64,000 nucleotides of DNA from AP-15 sp963777435 (GCA_963777435.1 CAVZQT010000003.1:310001-374000); one strand, 5' to 3'. Counted from the stretch's first letter, positions 42,571-53,162 are shown. Notes: generated by a model from the letters alone, not told the origin. Made by a program: numbers and translations.

Positions 42571-43492
42571 TTAACTTCGCCGCTAAGCTGCGGTGGCGTG
42601 ACTTTCTTGCCGACTGTGCGGTCGTAGTCTTCCAACATCAGGCGGCAGATCGTGCCCGGCGTAAAGCGATAGTGGCCGCGCTCGCCGATGATCTCGCCGA
42701 CCGGCGTCACCTCAGCGGCCGAGCCGGTCAAGAATACTTCGTCGGCCTTGGCCAGCTCTTCCGGCATGATCGCCCGCTCGACGACTTTGATGCCGCGCTT
42801 TTTGGCAAGCGCGATCACGGTCTGTCGGGTGATGCCGTTAAGGAAACAATCGGGCGTCGGGGTGTGCAGTTCGCCGTTGATCGCGAGGAAGATATTGGCG
42901 CCGGTGCCCTCGGCGAGCTGGCCGCGCCAATCGAGCATCAGCGCGTCGTCGCAGCCCGCGGCCTCGGCGTCGTGCTTGGACATCGTGCAGATCATGTAGA
43001 GGCCGGCCGCCTTGGCCTGGGCCGGCGCGGTATGCGGCGCCGGGCGCGCCCACGGCGCCCATTTCATGCGGATGCCCTTGGCCCGCGCTTCGGGCGAGAA
43101 ATAGGCCGGCCAGTCCCAGGTGGCGATCGCCAGGTGGATTTTGCGTGCGCCTGCGGCTGAAACGCCCATCTGCTCGGCGCCGCGCCAGGCGATCGGCCGG
43201 ACATAGCCGTCGACGATCTTGTTCGCGGTGATGACTTGCTGGGTCGCCTCGGCCAAATCGTCCATGCTTGGCGGGGATCTCGAAGCCGAGAATCTTGGCC
43301 GAATTGATCAGGCGGTGCGTTATGATCGTCGAGGTGAAAGACCTTGCCGTTGTAGACGCGCTCGCCTTCGAACACGCAGCTCGCATAATGCAGCCCGTGG
43401 CTCAACACATGCAGCTTGGCGTCGCGCCAGGGGACAAGGCTGCCGTCGTACCAGATGAAGCCGTCGCGATCGTCGAAGGGGACCATGGACAT
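42571..43492 (-). pseudogene. ilvE: Branched-chain amino acid aminotransferase, at least two frameshifts
   Basis: IlvE transaminates Leu, Ile and Val with 2-oxoglutarate. The start MSMVPFDDRDGFIWYDG is preceded by GAGGAAACGCTG. The frame then jumps twice: an extra A near 43322 (CATAACGCACC) moves HRLINSAKILGFEIP out of frame, and another extra A near 43270 (GCCAAGCATGG) precedes MDDLAEATQQVITANK. After that a long intact run carries the class IV motifs: the PLP-lysine region QAKAAGLYM, EGTGANIF and GSAAEVTPV. Near the C-terminus (EDYDRTVGKK) the expected stop is missed and the frame runs into antisense of moaE, so the end given is approximate. Decay or local sequence error. Confidence 0.8.
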
Positions 43493-43616
43493 CAGCGTTT
43501 CCTCGCACCCGATGGATCAAAGTCCGGCCCGATCGGGACAAAGCCGGCCGACTGGCCTAAAACTTTATATCGCAGAGGACGCCGCGATGATAAGCAAGGT
43601 TGCGAAATAAGTCAAT

Positions 43617-44127
43617 ATGACTGACATAAAATTGTCGAGCGCCGCGAGCCGCTTTTTGCTCGGCGAGGAGGAGGTGCGGCAGGGGATCGAACTGCTGTTT
43701 TTCGCCTATCGCGACTTTACCGCCGAGCCCGATGCGATACTGGCCCGCTACGGATTTGGGCGGCGCGCATCACCGGGTAATCCATTTCGTCGGTCGGCAG
43801 CCGCACATGACGGTCAGCGAGCTGCTGGCGATCCTGCGGATCACCAAACAGAGCCTGAGCCGGGTGCTTGAGCGAACTGGTGCGACCAGGGATTCATCGT
43901 CCAGCACCGGGGCCGCAGCGACCGGCGCCAGCGCCTGCTCGAATTGACTCGGAAGGGCGGCGAACTCGAGCGCGAAGTTTCGGCGCCGCAGCGCGCGCGC
44001 GTTGCCGACGCCTATCGCAAGGCCGGAGCTGGCGCGGTCGACGGGTTTCGCAAGGTGCTGCTGGCATCATCGCCAGCCCGGCGACCGCCACCGCTTCGAC
44101 CGAAACGTCCCGGCCGGTCAGCGATGA
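43617..44127 (+). pseudogene. MarR-family regulator (PetP-like), multiple frameshifts
   Basis: Pieces in three frames assemble into a MarR-type winged-helix repressor of about 168 residues: FLLGEEEVRQGIELLFFAYR, then HHRVIHFVGRQPHMTVSELL with the recognition region RITKQSLSRVL, then QGFIVQHRGRSDRRQRLLEL and LTRKGGELEREV. At least two one-base indels separate them (near 43765 and 43870). It is divergent from ilvE and followed by a response regulator and kinase. This order resembles petP-petR, which lies upstream of petABC in Rhodobacter capsulatus, so PetP is a reasonable name by context. Confidence 0.7.
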
Positions 44128-44163
44128 GCGGTCCGGCATTATTCGGCTAGTATACCTAGTGGC

Positions 44164-44863
44164 GATGAGCGAGACTCGAACCCCACCTCCTCGTCGTCGA
44201 TGACGATGCGCGGCTGCGGGAATTGCTGCGCCGCTATCTGTCGGAAAGCGGGTTTCGCGTCACGGCGCCGGCGACGCTGCCGAGGCGCGCGCGCAACTTG
44301 CCGAGCTTCGCCTTCGATCTCATCGTGCTCGACGTGATGATGCCGGGCGAGAGCGGACTTGATCTGACCCGCGAGCTTGCAGCGCGAGTCAAATCCGGAC
44401 CGTGCCGGTGTTGCTGCTGACCGCGATGGCCGAGCCGGAGGATCGCATCAACGGCCTGGAACAGGGCGCCGACGATTACCTGGCGAAGCCGTTCGAGCCG
44501 CGCGAACTGGTGTTGCGTATCCGCAACATCCTGCAGCGCGCCGGCCAGCCGAGGAGCCGCGATGCGCGGCGAAGTCCGGTTCGGCGGCTGCGCTTCGATC
44601 TGTCGCGCGGCGAGCTGTTCCACGGCGGCGAACTGGTGCATCTGACCGCGGCCGAGACGGCGCTGCTTGCCGGCTTGGCGCAGCGGCGCGGGTGAGCCGG
44701 TGTCGCGCGAGGAGCTGTCGCAATCGGCGCAGTTCAGCGGCAATGTTCGCAATGTCGATGTGCAGATGACGCGGCTGCGCCGCAAGATCGAGCGCGACCC
44801 GCGCAATTCCCGCGTTATCTGCAAACCGTGCGCGGCACCGGTTATGTCCTTAGGCCGGAGTGA
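44164..44863 (+). pseudogene. OmpR-family response regulator (PetR-like), multiple frameshifts
   Basis: Joined pieces give a full OmpR-type regulator: LLVVDDDARLRELLRRYL, phospho-Asp in IVLDVMMPGESGL, VPVLLLTAMAEP, the Lys in DDYLAKPFEPREL, and a winged-helix domain from LRFDLSRGELFHGG through SREELSQSAQFSG to the end TVRGTGYVLRPE. The frame changes at about 44182, 44275, 44385, 44580, 44690 and 44810, mostly by one extra base. The stop TGA (44861-44863) overlaps the GTG of the kinase gene. The protein level sequence is well conserved despite six indels, which argues for sequence error or very recent inactivation. Confidence 0.75.
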
Positions 44864-46272
44864 GCGATCGCCGGTCGCGGCGACGATAAGCCGCTCGACA
44901 TTCCCGCCGAGGCACGGCAGCCGGCGCGCGATCCGCCAGCGCAGCTGGATCAAGCGGATGCTGCCGACGAACGATGTTCGGCCGCTCGCTGCTGATCGTC
45001 GTGATGCCGCTGATGCTATCGTGCAGAGCGATCGCCGCCTGGATCTTTTACGATCGGCACTGGGAGACGATGTCGTGGCGGCTGTCGGCGGGCGTCGCCG
45101 GCGACATCGCGCTTGTCATCGATGCGCTCGATCATACCGGACCGGACGCCGCGCGTAGCCGAGCTGTTCGCCCGCGCCGAAGCGCGTGACCGAGCATCCA
45201 GCTTCAGCTCTGACGCGAGTGCGCACACTTGCCGCCCGAGGCTCCGCCGAGCGGCAGCATTGCGGAGGAGCAGCTGCGCAGCGCAATGCTCGGAAGGATC
45301 GATCTGCCGCTCGCGAGATCGAAGGCTTGGATGATCCGAACGGCTTCCAACGATCGCAGTACAGCTGCACCGGCGGGCTGTTCTTGCCGAGGTGCCTTGC
45401 GGGCGCCTCTACACGCCAACGACCTATATTTTTGTCATCTGGATGGTCGGCTCGTCGGTCGTATTGCTGGCGATCGCGGCGGTATTTTTGCGCAACCAGG
45501 TGAAATCGCTGCGCCGGCTGGCGGTTGCCGCGGACAATTTCGGCAAAGGGCCGCTACGTCGCCGTTTTTCAAAGTCGAGGGCGCCATCGAAGTGCGCCAG
45601 GCGGCAGTCGCCTTCTTCACGATGCGCGACCGCATCCAGCGCCAGATCCGCCAGCGCACCGAGATGCTGGCCGGGGTGTCGCACGATCTGCGCACGCCGC
45701 TCACCCGAATGAAGCTGGCGTTGGAGATCCTCGGTGACGACCCGGCCGTCGCCGAGCTGAAATCGGATGTCGTCGAGATGGAGCGGCATGGTCCAGCGGC
45801 TATCTCGATTTCGCCCGCGGCGAGGGCAGCGAAGCGCCGGTCGAAACCGACATCGCGCTGCTCATCGCGGACGTCGCGGCGGCGATGCGGCGTGAGGGAG
45901 CGGAAGTCTCGCTTGACGCGCCGGCCGAGTATTTGACCTCCGATCAGGCCAAACGCGCTGCGGCGAGGTCTGGTCAATCTCATCGGCAACGCCGCGCCGT
46001 TACGGTAGCCACGTCTGGCTGACAGCGGCGGCGTCGACGACGGGATCGACATTATTGTCGACGATGACGGTCCCGGCATCCCGCGCAATCGACCGCGACC
46101 GCGTCTTCCGGCCGTTCGTCCGGCTCGATCCGTCGCGCAATCCATCGACCGGCGGGGTCGGGCTGGGGCTGACGATCGCGCGCGATGTCGCTCGCGGCCA
46201 CGGCGGCGATGTGCTGGCTGGAAACATCTCCGCTATGGCGGTCTGCGCGCCCGCGTGCACCTGCCGAAGTAA
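44860..46272 (+). pseudogene. Membrane sensor histidine kinase (EnvZ/PetS-like), heavily frameshifted
   Basis: Scattered pieces follow the order of an EnvZ-type kinase: first membrane helix (FGRSLLIVVMPLML), a periplasmic part that is hard to follow, second helix (YIFVIWMVGSSVVLLAIAAV), HAMP region, dimerisation domain with phospho-His in AGVSHDLRTPLTRMKLA, and the ATPase end (RVFRPFVRLDPSRNPS, then GGVGLGLTIARDVARGHGG). The probable end is RVHLPK followed by TAA at 46270. Frame changes occur on average every 100-150 bases. It is the partner of the overlapping response regulator gene. Confidence 0.65.
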
Positions 46273-46621
46273 GCGGTCCGGCGCCCGGGTCTCACTACAC
46301 GGCGGCTCGTTAGCCGCGCCGCGGACCATGTCCGGGCTCGTCGGTTTACTTATCCTTCATAGGATCGGGCCCGCTCCGGCTTGTACAACCGAGACGACAT
46401 CAGCTCGTTGCAGCCTGAGCCTTTCCCGATAGAAGGATTTGGGTATCCTCGCGCTAGCAATCGAATCTAATTGCAGCACGGTTGCTTCGCGAAGTCTTGC
46501 TTAGTTCAGGTCGGAATTGCCAGCATTGAGCCGTTTTGTGGGAGCTTATGCCGATGTGCGGTGTTCAGAAAACAACGGCCACGAACGATCGGCCGTGGCA
46601 AAGCAACAAACGGAGTAGGAA
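46273..46621. other. Intergenic region
   Basis: About 350 bases between the sensor kinase remnant and the His-rich protein gene. A small ATCCT-TCAT-AGGAT inverted repeat lies near 46350. No gene or clear terminator is evident. The promoter for the His-rich gene should be in the last 120 bases. Confidence 0.4.
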
Positions 46622-47020
46622 ATGGCATCGAACCAGAGCCACAGCAGTGACCACCGCGGTTCGGTCCGCGATCCGGAGCATGATGGCCGGCTGAAAGAGA
46701 ACCGCGAGGCCGGGCGCACCAAGGGCACGACACCGGGCTCGCGCGAGCGCGCTCACGAGCACGGCCACGAGGCGGGGCACGAGCGTTCGGGAAGCCACGA
46801 AAGCGGCGGCTCGCACAGCCATTCTCAAGGACACGGCCAGAGCCACTCCCGCGATCAGGGGCAGTCGCATGGTCAGAGCCACTCGCAAGGCCACGGTGGG
46901 CAGCAGGGCAATCACGACCGTGAAGAGGAGCAGAGCCTCAAGGAGCGCGAATATCGCGACAATCAGGGCAACGTGCACCACCACACGCGCACCTATCAGG
47001 AAGATCACGGCAAGAAGTAG
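46622..47020 (+). CDS. Disordered His/Gly/Ser/Gln-rich protein
   Basis: The 132-residue product is hydrophilic and low in complexity. Residues 40-95 repeat short units such as SHSQGHGQSHSRDQGQSHG, and the C-terminus has a VHHHTRTYQEDHGKK tail. There are no hydrophobic segments, Cys residues or signal peptide. GGAGTAGGAA immediately precedes the ATG, so the frame is real. About 20 histidines suggest metal or acid buffering, or a hydrophilin-type stress protein, but nothing confirms this. It is not a recognisable family. Confidence 0.65.
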   Translation: MASNQSHSSDHRGSVRDPEHDGRLKENREAGRTKGTTPGSRERAHEHGHEAGHERSGSHESGGSHSHSQGHGQSHSRDQGQSHGQSHSQGHGGQQGNHDREEEQSLKEREYRDNQGNVHHHTRTYQEDHGKK

Positions 47021-47117
47021 AGCCTAATCTGAGCGCGCGGCGGCGGCGATAACAAATTCCGCCGCTGCCGCCGCTGCCGTGGCGCCCGGCTGGCGCGTTT
47101 CGTGTGAGCGTCAGTCC

Positions 47118-50100
47118 ATGTGGCATCCCGACGAGCCTGATGCTGCTCCCGGTTCCAACCGCGAGAATAGCAAATCCAATCCGGAAGTTACGGAACCCGC
47201 CGCCGAGCCGGACGGCGTTGTGGCTCTACGGCTTGCGCACGCTTCGCGCGCTGCCGGCGATCTGATCTATGTCGCACGCAGCGACACCAGGGCCGCCCGG
47301 ATCGCGGCTGTCATTCAAGGATGTGCACCGGAATTAGTGGTTCTGCATCTCCCGCCCTGGGATAGTTTGCCCTACGAACGGGCATCGCCTTCGGCCGCGG
47401 CAATGGGCCGGCGAATGGCGGTGCTCAATCGCTTGATCGAGCGGCGCAATCACCCCGTGCACGATGCGCCCCCGGCGATCCTACTCACTAGCCCCGAAGC
47501 TGCATCGCAGCGATTGCCTCCGGCCGAGGCGCTAGCGGCCAGCACGTTTGAGATGCGGTTCGGCGACACCATCGATTTCCCGGCGCTCGAGGCCTATCTG
47601 GCGCGCGCCGGCTATGTGTCCGTCGACCAGGTTGCGAGCCCGGGTGAGGCGGCCCTGCGCGGAGAGGTTATTGATCTTTATTCGCCGCCCGCAGAGTTCC
47701 CATCGCGGCTGTCGCATGCCGAAGGCCAGATCGACGCGATTCGGACCTATGATCCGGTCTCGCAGCGGACGATCGCCGACAGCGCCGAAGTCGTCCTCGA
47801 TCCGGCTTCCGAAATCCTGCTGGATCCAGCGGAGGCGCGAACGCCCGGCATGGAGCAGCGGCTCCCCCGCTTTTATTCGCGTCTCGACAGTATTTTCGAC
47901 TACCTCCCCGAGGCCGCGCTCGCGGCCGATCCCGAGAGCGACGAGCGGATAGAATCCTGGGCCGAGCAGATCACCGACGCCTATCAGCACCGGTTGATTC
48001 TCCGGCGAAGCGGCGGCGACGAGGCGGTGATCCCGCCCGGAGAGCTGTATCTCGGGGAAGATGAATGGCGGCAGTTGAACGCTGCGCGGCAGCGCCCGGA
48101 TCTCCCGGCCGCTAAAGCCGAAACCGGGCCGAACTTCGTCGACGCGCCCGATCCCGCCGACATGGCGCGACGCTATCTCCGCAGCCGGCATAGTGCCGGC
48201 GACCGGATCGTGCTCGTCGCTCGCTCCGAGCGGCAGCTGAGGAGGCTTAGGCGCATCGCTCCGGCCGCGGCGACCCCGATCAAATCCTGGGACGAAGGTC
48301 AGGACGTCGCAGTCGCTTTGCTGATCGCGTCGCTTGATGCGGGCTTTCGTTACGATGGCGCGACGGTTTTGGCGGCAGCGGATTTGTGGGGCCCCGAAGG
48401 CGGGGCGGGGCCGTCGTCGCGAAGGGTGTTGCCCGAAGCAGAACTCGGTATCGGCGACATTGTGATCCACCCCGATCATGGGCTCGGCCGTCTGGAGGGC
48501 ATTGAGACCGTTGCGGCCGGTGAGTTCCCGGAGGATTTCCTGCGGCTGAGCTACGCCGGTCCGACCGCGGTTCTTGCCCCGATCCAGGAGATCGAGACCA
48601 TCAGGCGGTATGGGTCCGGCGGATGCCGAGGTATCGCTCGATCGGCCCGATGGCGAGCGGTGGCTCAAACGCCGCGCTGAAATCGAAACCGAACTCACCC
48701 GCGCCGCCCATGGGCTGATTGCGCTCGCGGCCGAGCGCGGGCGGCGCACCGCACCCGTCCTCGACCCGCCGCGCCGAGCCTATGACCGTTTCGTCGATCG
48801 ATTTCCCTACCCCGAGACACCCGACCAGACCCGTGCGATCGCCGCGGTGTTAAACGATCTGCGGTCGGGCCGGCCGATGGATCGGCTGATTTGCGGCGAG
48901 GTCGGCTTTGGCAAGACCGAGATCGCCCTGCGCGCGACCGCTGCCGCGGTGCTGTGCGGCAAGCAGGTGGCGGTGATCGCCCCGACCACGGTTCTGGCGC
49001 GCCAACATTTCGAGACCTTCCGTAAGCGATTTGCCCCGTTCGGTGTCGAGATCGTGCAGTTATCGCGGCTCGTTTCCGCGGCCGAAGCGAATGCAGCGAA
49101 ACGCGCGCTGCGTGACGGCACGGCCAAGATCGTGATCGGGACCCACGCGCTGCTGTCGAAGACTGTCCGGTTTGATGATCTCGGTCTGCTCGTGATCGAC
49201 GAGGAGCAGCGCTTTGGAACTCGCCAAAAAAACGCGATGCGGGAGCTTGGCCGCAATCTCCATGTGCTGACGATGACCGCGACCCCGATCCCGCGCACGC
49301 TGGAGATCGCGCTCGTCGGCATCGCCGAGATCAGCCTACTCGCGACACCACCGGCGCGCCGCCAGCCGGTGCGAACCGTCGTGCAGCCGTTTGACCCGGT
49401 CGGTCTGCGCGAAGCGCTGCTGTGGGAAAATCGCCGCGGTGGGCAGAGTTTTTTTGTGACGCCGCGCATCGAAGAGATCGCGGCTCTCGCCAACCGGCTC
49501 GCGGAGTTTGTCCCGGAGCTCGACGTCGCGATCGCGCACGCCAAGTTGCCGCCTGCCGAACTCGACCGCATCATGGTCGAATTCGCCGACGGCGATGGCG
49601 ACGTCCTGCTGTCGACCAGCATCATCGAAAGCGGCCTCGATCTGCCGTCGGCCAACACGATGATCGTCTTCCGGCCGGACCGATTTGGTCTGGCGCAATT
49701 GCATCAGCTGCGCGGCCGGGTGGGCCGCGGCCGGGCGCGCGCATCCTGCTACCTGCTGCTCGACCCGGAAACACCGCCGACCCCCGCCGCCGAGAAAAGG
49801 CTGCAGACTCTGGCGACGCTCGAACGCCCTGGGGCCGGTCTCGAGATCAGCGTGCGCGACCTCGATTTGCGCGGCGCCGGCGACATTCTCGGTCCGACCC
49901 AGGCCGGGCACGTCAAATTGATCGGGCTCGACCTCTATCAGGAAATGCTGGAGCGCGCGATCGCGACGGCGAATGGCGAGGCGGTCGAAGAAGATTGGCA
50001 ACCCGAACTCCGCCTCGGCGTGCCGGCGATAATTCCGGCAGACTACATTCCCGAAGACGAGCTGCGAATTCGCCTCTATCGGCGGATCGCCGAGGTGCGC

Positions 50101-50400
50101 ACCCGGCGAGCGCTCGACGCGCTCGAAGACGAGATCGAAGACCGCTTTGGTCCGCCGCCCGAGCCGATGCGCAATCTGCTCGATCTCGCCTGGCTGCGGC
50201 GCCGCGCCGGGCGGCTGGGATTGCAGCGGATCGATGCCGGGCCCGAGGGGATCGCGGTGACGTTCGGCGGCGACCCTCCCGAACGGAATATCGAGGGCTG
50301 GACTTGGCGCGAAGACCGGCTGGTGCGCACCCAGCCCAGCTCGACAGCGCGTGAGCGCCTTGCACTCGTCGACGAGGCGCTGGACGAGATTCCCGGCTAA
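47118..50400 (+). CDS. Mfd-type (transcription-repair coupling factor-like) helicase, one frameshift
   Basis: About 1093 residues after correcting one extra base near 48615. Order: UvrB-like N-terminal modules (VIDLYSPPAEFPSRL, IRTYDPVSQRTI), RNA-polymerase-interacting domain (IGDIVIHPDHGLGRLEGIET, FLRLSYAGPTAVLAP), RecG-type translocase with Walker A GEVGFGKTE, DEEQRFG, TMTATPIPRTL and GRVGRGRARA, and the TRCF C-terminal domain (IPADYIPEDELRIRLYRR). It differs from main-line Mfd at many positions (GEVGFGKT where Mfd usually has GDVGYGKT), so it may be the divergent second copy seen in some alphaproteobacteria rather than Mfd itself. ATG at 47118 chosen; a GTG at 47079 is in frame. Confidence 0.85.
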
Positions 50401-50499
50401 GCGCGACATCCAATAACTCGAAGCCGCTCAATTCCCTTCCCGCAAGCGGTGGCGGTCATGTAGCATCAGCCTCGAGCATCTGCGCGAGGGAGACTGCCC

Positions 50500-51612
50500 A
50501 TGCCCGACGCCTATCCGCTGACCGAAGCCGATCCGGCCAAGCTCGGCTTTGCCGCGAAACCGCTACGACATCTCGATGCGCTAATCCGCCAACATATCGA
50601 GGAAGGACGCTATCCGGGGGCCCAGATCGCACTCGCGCGCCACGGGCAACTGGCGTTGTTCCGCAGCTATGGCGACGCTCGGACCGAGCCCAGCCGACAG
50701 CCGGCGACCGGCGAGACCCTGTTCTTGTTGTTCAGCCAAACCAAGGTGCTGACGAGTGCCGCGGTGTGGACCCTGCTCGAGGAGGGCAAGCTCTCGTTCA
50801 TGGATCGGATCGCCGATCACCTCCCCGAATTCGCGCAACGCGGCAAGGGCGAGATTACCCTGCATCAGGTGATGACGCACCAGGGCGGCTTTCCATCAGG
50901 CGACGTGAGCCGCGAGACCTGGACCGACCACGGCCGGATGCGCGCCGAAGTTTGCGGCTTCTCGCTTGATTGGACCCCGGGGTCGCGGCTGCAATACCAT
51001 CCGCGGGCGGCGCATCTGACGCAGGCTATGGTGATCGAGGCGGTAACCGGCCAGGACTACCGCGACGTTATCCGCGACAAGGTCTTGGCGCCGCTCGGGC
51101 TTGCACATGACATATTTGTCGGCGTCCCGGCGGCCGAGCAAAGCCGTTGCGCCGATACCTATGCCGCCGAGGCGCGCGACAACTCGCCCGAATTCAAGGC
51201 GGCCGGAATGCCGAGCGGTGGCGGCTATGCTACGGCGCGCGGGATGGCGGCGTTCTATCAGATGCTGCTCGGCGGCGGCCGGCTCGGCGATGTTCGTTTG
51301 CTGTCGCCGCGGCTCGTCAGCTATGTCAGCCGCAGCCATACCGGCGAGCGCGGCGACGACGCGATGGGCGGCATCCCGATGCATCGCGGGCTGGGGCCGC
51401 ATGTTCGCGGCGACAGCGACCGGATTCGCGGGCTCGGCACCATCGCCGCCCCGCAGACCTTTGGCCATGGCGGCGCCGGTACGTCCTACTCGTGGGCCGA
51501 CCCGACTAGCGGCGCGTCGTTCACCTATCTCACCAACTTCGTTCAGCCCGATCCGTGGCATTCGGCCCGCCTCGACCGGATCGCCAATCTCGCCCACGCC
51601 GCGATCGACTAA
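50500..51612 (+). CDS. Serine hydrolase, beta-lactamase/esterase family
   Basis: A 370-residue class C-like serine hydrolase. The nucleophile SxxK is FSQTK near residue 80, the usual Tyr motif is YHPRA instead of YxN, and the KTG-like element is replaced by GHGGAGTSY. There is no signal peptide, so it is cytoplasmic and more likely an esterase or amidase than a beta-lactamase. GAGGGAGA lies just before the ATG. It is followed by a repeat and a DadA-like oxidoreductase on the same strand. Confidence 0.9.
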   Translation: MPDAYPLTEADPAKLGFAAKPLRHLDALIRQHIEEGRYPGAQIALARHGQLALFRSYGDARTEPSRQPATGETLFLLFSQTKVLTSAAVWTLLEEGKLSFMDRIADHLPEFAQRGKGEITLHQVMTHQGGFPSGDVSRETWTDHGRMRAEVCGFSLDWTPGSRLQYHPRAAHLTQAMVIEAVTGQDYRDVIRDKVLAPLGLAHDIFVGVPAAEQSRCADTYAAEARDNSPEFKAAGMPSGGGYATARGMAAFYQMLLGGGRLGDVRLLSPRLVSYVSRSHTGERGDDAMGGIPMHRGLGPHVRGDSDRIRGLGTIAAPQTFGHGGAGTSYSWADPTSGASFTYLTNFVQPDPWHSARLDRIANLAHAAID

Positions 51613-51630
51613 CATGAGTTCCGCTAATTT

Positions 51631-51713
51631 CGTCATTCCCGCGAAAGCGGGAACCCAGAGTAGGCGCCTCGACTGTTGGCTGCTGGGTCCCCGCCTCCGC
51701 GGCGGCGACGAGA
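51631..51713. repeat. REP-type palindrome pair (family B)
   Basis: A perfect hairpin TTCCCGC-GAAA-GCGGGAA (51636-51653) is followed 30 bases on by an imperfect partner (around 51683-51710, GGGTCCCCGCC...GGCGGCGAC). Two inverted elements around a short spacer are a typical BIME. Similar elements lie at 53089-53162 and 62960-63050. Confidence 0.85.
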
Positions 51714-51747
51714 AAACCCGCTCCGGCTGATCGGGCCGAGCACAAGT

Positions 51748-53079
51748 ATGGCGCCACGGGTCGATCCTGTTCGCTCGGATGAGGCGTTGCCGGCGCGCGC
51801 CGACGTCGTGATCATCGGTGGCGGCATCATTGGGACCAGCACCGCGTTGTTCCTGGCGGAAAAAGGCGTCTCCGTGGCGCTGTGCGAAAAGGGCCACATC
51901 GCCGGTGAACAGTCGAGCCGCAATTGGGGCTGGTGCCGCAAGATGGGGCGCGACCCGCGCGAATTGCCGCTAATCATCGAGAGCCTGCGGCTGTGGCAGG
52001 GGATGAATGAGCGCGTCGAGTTCGAAACCGGCTATCGTCAGTCCGGGATCATGTATCTCGCCGAGACCCCGGCCGAATTGGGCGAACTCGAAACCTGGCT
52101 CGGTCATGCCCGGCAATACCAGCTCGACACGCGGCTGCTGACCCGCGCCGAGGCGGCCGAGCTGATGCCGGGGCTGACCGGCAATTGGGTGGGGGGCCTC
52201 TTTACGCCAAGCGACGGCAAGGCCGAGCCGCAACGGGCCGCCCCCGCCATAGCCGAGGCCGCGCGGCGCAAGGGTGCGTCGATCCTGACCCAGTGCGCGG
52301 TGCGCGGCATCGAGACAGGAGGCGGGCGGATCGCCGCCGTTGTTACCGAGAAGGGCCGCATCGCCTGCAACCAGGTCGTGCTCGCCGGCGGAGCCTGGTC
52401 GCGCCTGTTTTGCGGCAATCTCGGCATTGACCTGCCGCAACTGAAGGTGCTGGCTTCGGTCATGCGCACCGAGCCGTTATCCGGCGGCCCCGAGATCTCG
52501 GCCTCGGGCGGGTTGTTTGGCATCCGCAAGCGGATGGACGGCGGCTACACGGTCGCGACCCTAGGCGTGCGCACGATCGATCTCGTGCCCGACAATTTTC
52601 GGCTGTTCCTCCCCTATCTGCCGGCGGCAAGGCTGCATTGGAAAAGATTGCGGTTTCGCATTGGCCAGCGCTTTGTCGACGAATGGCGCACCAAGCGCCG
52701 CTGGGGCCTCGACGAGCCGACGCCGTTCGAAGCGGTGCGCACGCTCGACCCCGAACCCGATCCCTTTGTTCTCGATCGCGCGCAGAAGGCGGTGATCGAG
52801 GCGTTCCCGCTGTTCCGCGGCGTGGCAATCGCCGAGCGCTGGGGCGGCATGATCGACGTAACGCCGGACGCGATCCCGGTGATCTCGCCGGTAGACAGCG
52901 TCCCCGGCTTATTCATCGCGACCGGCTTTTCGGGCCACGGCTTCGGGATCGGCCCCGGCGCCGGCAAGCTCGTCGCCGACATGATTGCCGGCGACCCGAC
53001 CTTGGTCGATCCGGCCCCGTTCCGCTTGACCCGCTTTAGCGACGGCTCAAACCCGCAGCCGCATCCGCTCGCGAGCTAG
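51748..53079 (+). CDS. FAD-dependent oxidoreductase, DadA/glycine-oxidase-like
   Basis: A 443-residue DAO-family flavoprotein. The FAD-binding motif is DVVIIGGGIIGTSTALFL, the second dinucleotide element is VVLAGGAWS, and the C-terminal FAD contact is IATGFSGHGFGIGPGAGKL. SSRNWGWCRK near residue 50 is typical for D-amino acid or secondary-amine oxidases. It would oxidise an amino acid or amine, giving electrons to quinone or oxygen. Start at 51748 was chosen because the longer frame (51676) reads through the repeat element. Confidence 0.9.
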   Translation: MAPRVDPVRSDEALPARADVVIIGGGIIGTSTALFLAEKGVSVALCEKGHIAGEQSSRNWGWCRKMGRDPRELPLIIESLRLWQGMNERVEFETGYRQSGIMYLAETPAELGELETWLGHARQYQLDTRLLTRAEAAELMPGLTGNWVGGLFTPSDGKAEPQRAAPAIAEAARRKGASILTQCAVRGIETGGGRIAAVVTEKGRIACNQVVLAGGAWSRLFCGNLGIDLPQLKVLASVMRTEPLSGGPEISASGGLFGIRKRMDGGYTVATLGVRTIDLVPDNFRLFLPYLPAARLHWKRLRFRIGQRFVDEWRTKRRWGLDEPTPFEAVRTLDPEPDPFVLDRAQKAVIEAFPLFRGVAIAERWGGMIDVTPDAIPVISPVDSVPGLFIATGFSGHGFGIGPGAGKLVADMIAGDPTLVDPAPFRLTRFSDGSNPQPHPLAS

Positions 53080-53088
53080 CTGAACGCC

Positions 53089-53162
53089 GCCCCGGCGGAA
53101 AGCCGGGGCCCACGCTTACGGCCCTCAGCAGACCGACGGGCGGATCCCGGCCTTCGCCGGGA
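53089..53162. repeat. REP-type palindrome pair (family B)
   Basis: Two perfect hairpins: GCCCCGGC-GGAAA-GCCGGGGC (53089-53109) and TCCCGGC-CTTC-GCCGGGA (53145-53162), separated by 35 bases. They sit between convergent genes, where they could limit read-through. No T-run follows, so they are not classical terminators. Confidence 0.85.

Noticed and set aside
42150..42580. Extension of the ilvE frame into antisense of moaE
   Set aside because: IlvE similarity ends near EDYDRTVGKK; the rest is the reverse complement of an intact moaE. The missing stop is explained by a frameshift near the ilvE end.
46565..47008. Hydrophobic 147-codon frame opposite the His-rich gene
   Set aside because: Its hydrophobicity arises because His, Gln and Ser codons read as Val, Leu and Ala on the other strand. 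The sense frame has a perfect ribosome site.
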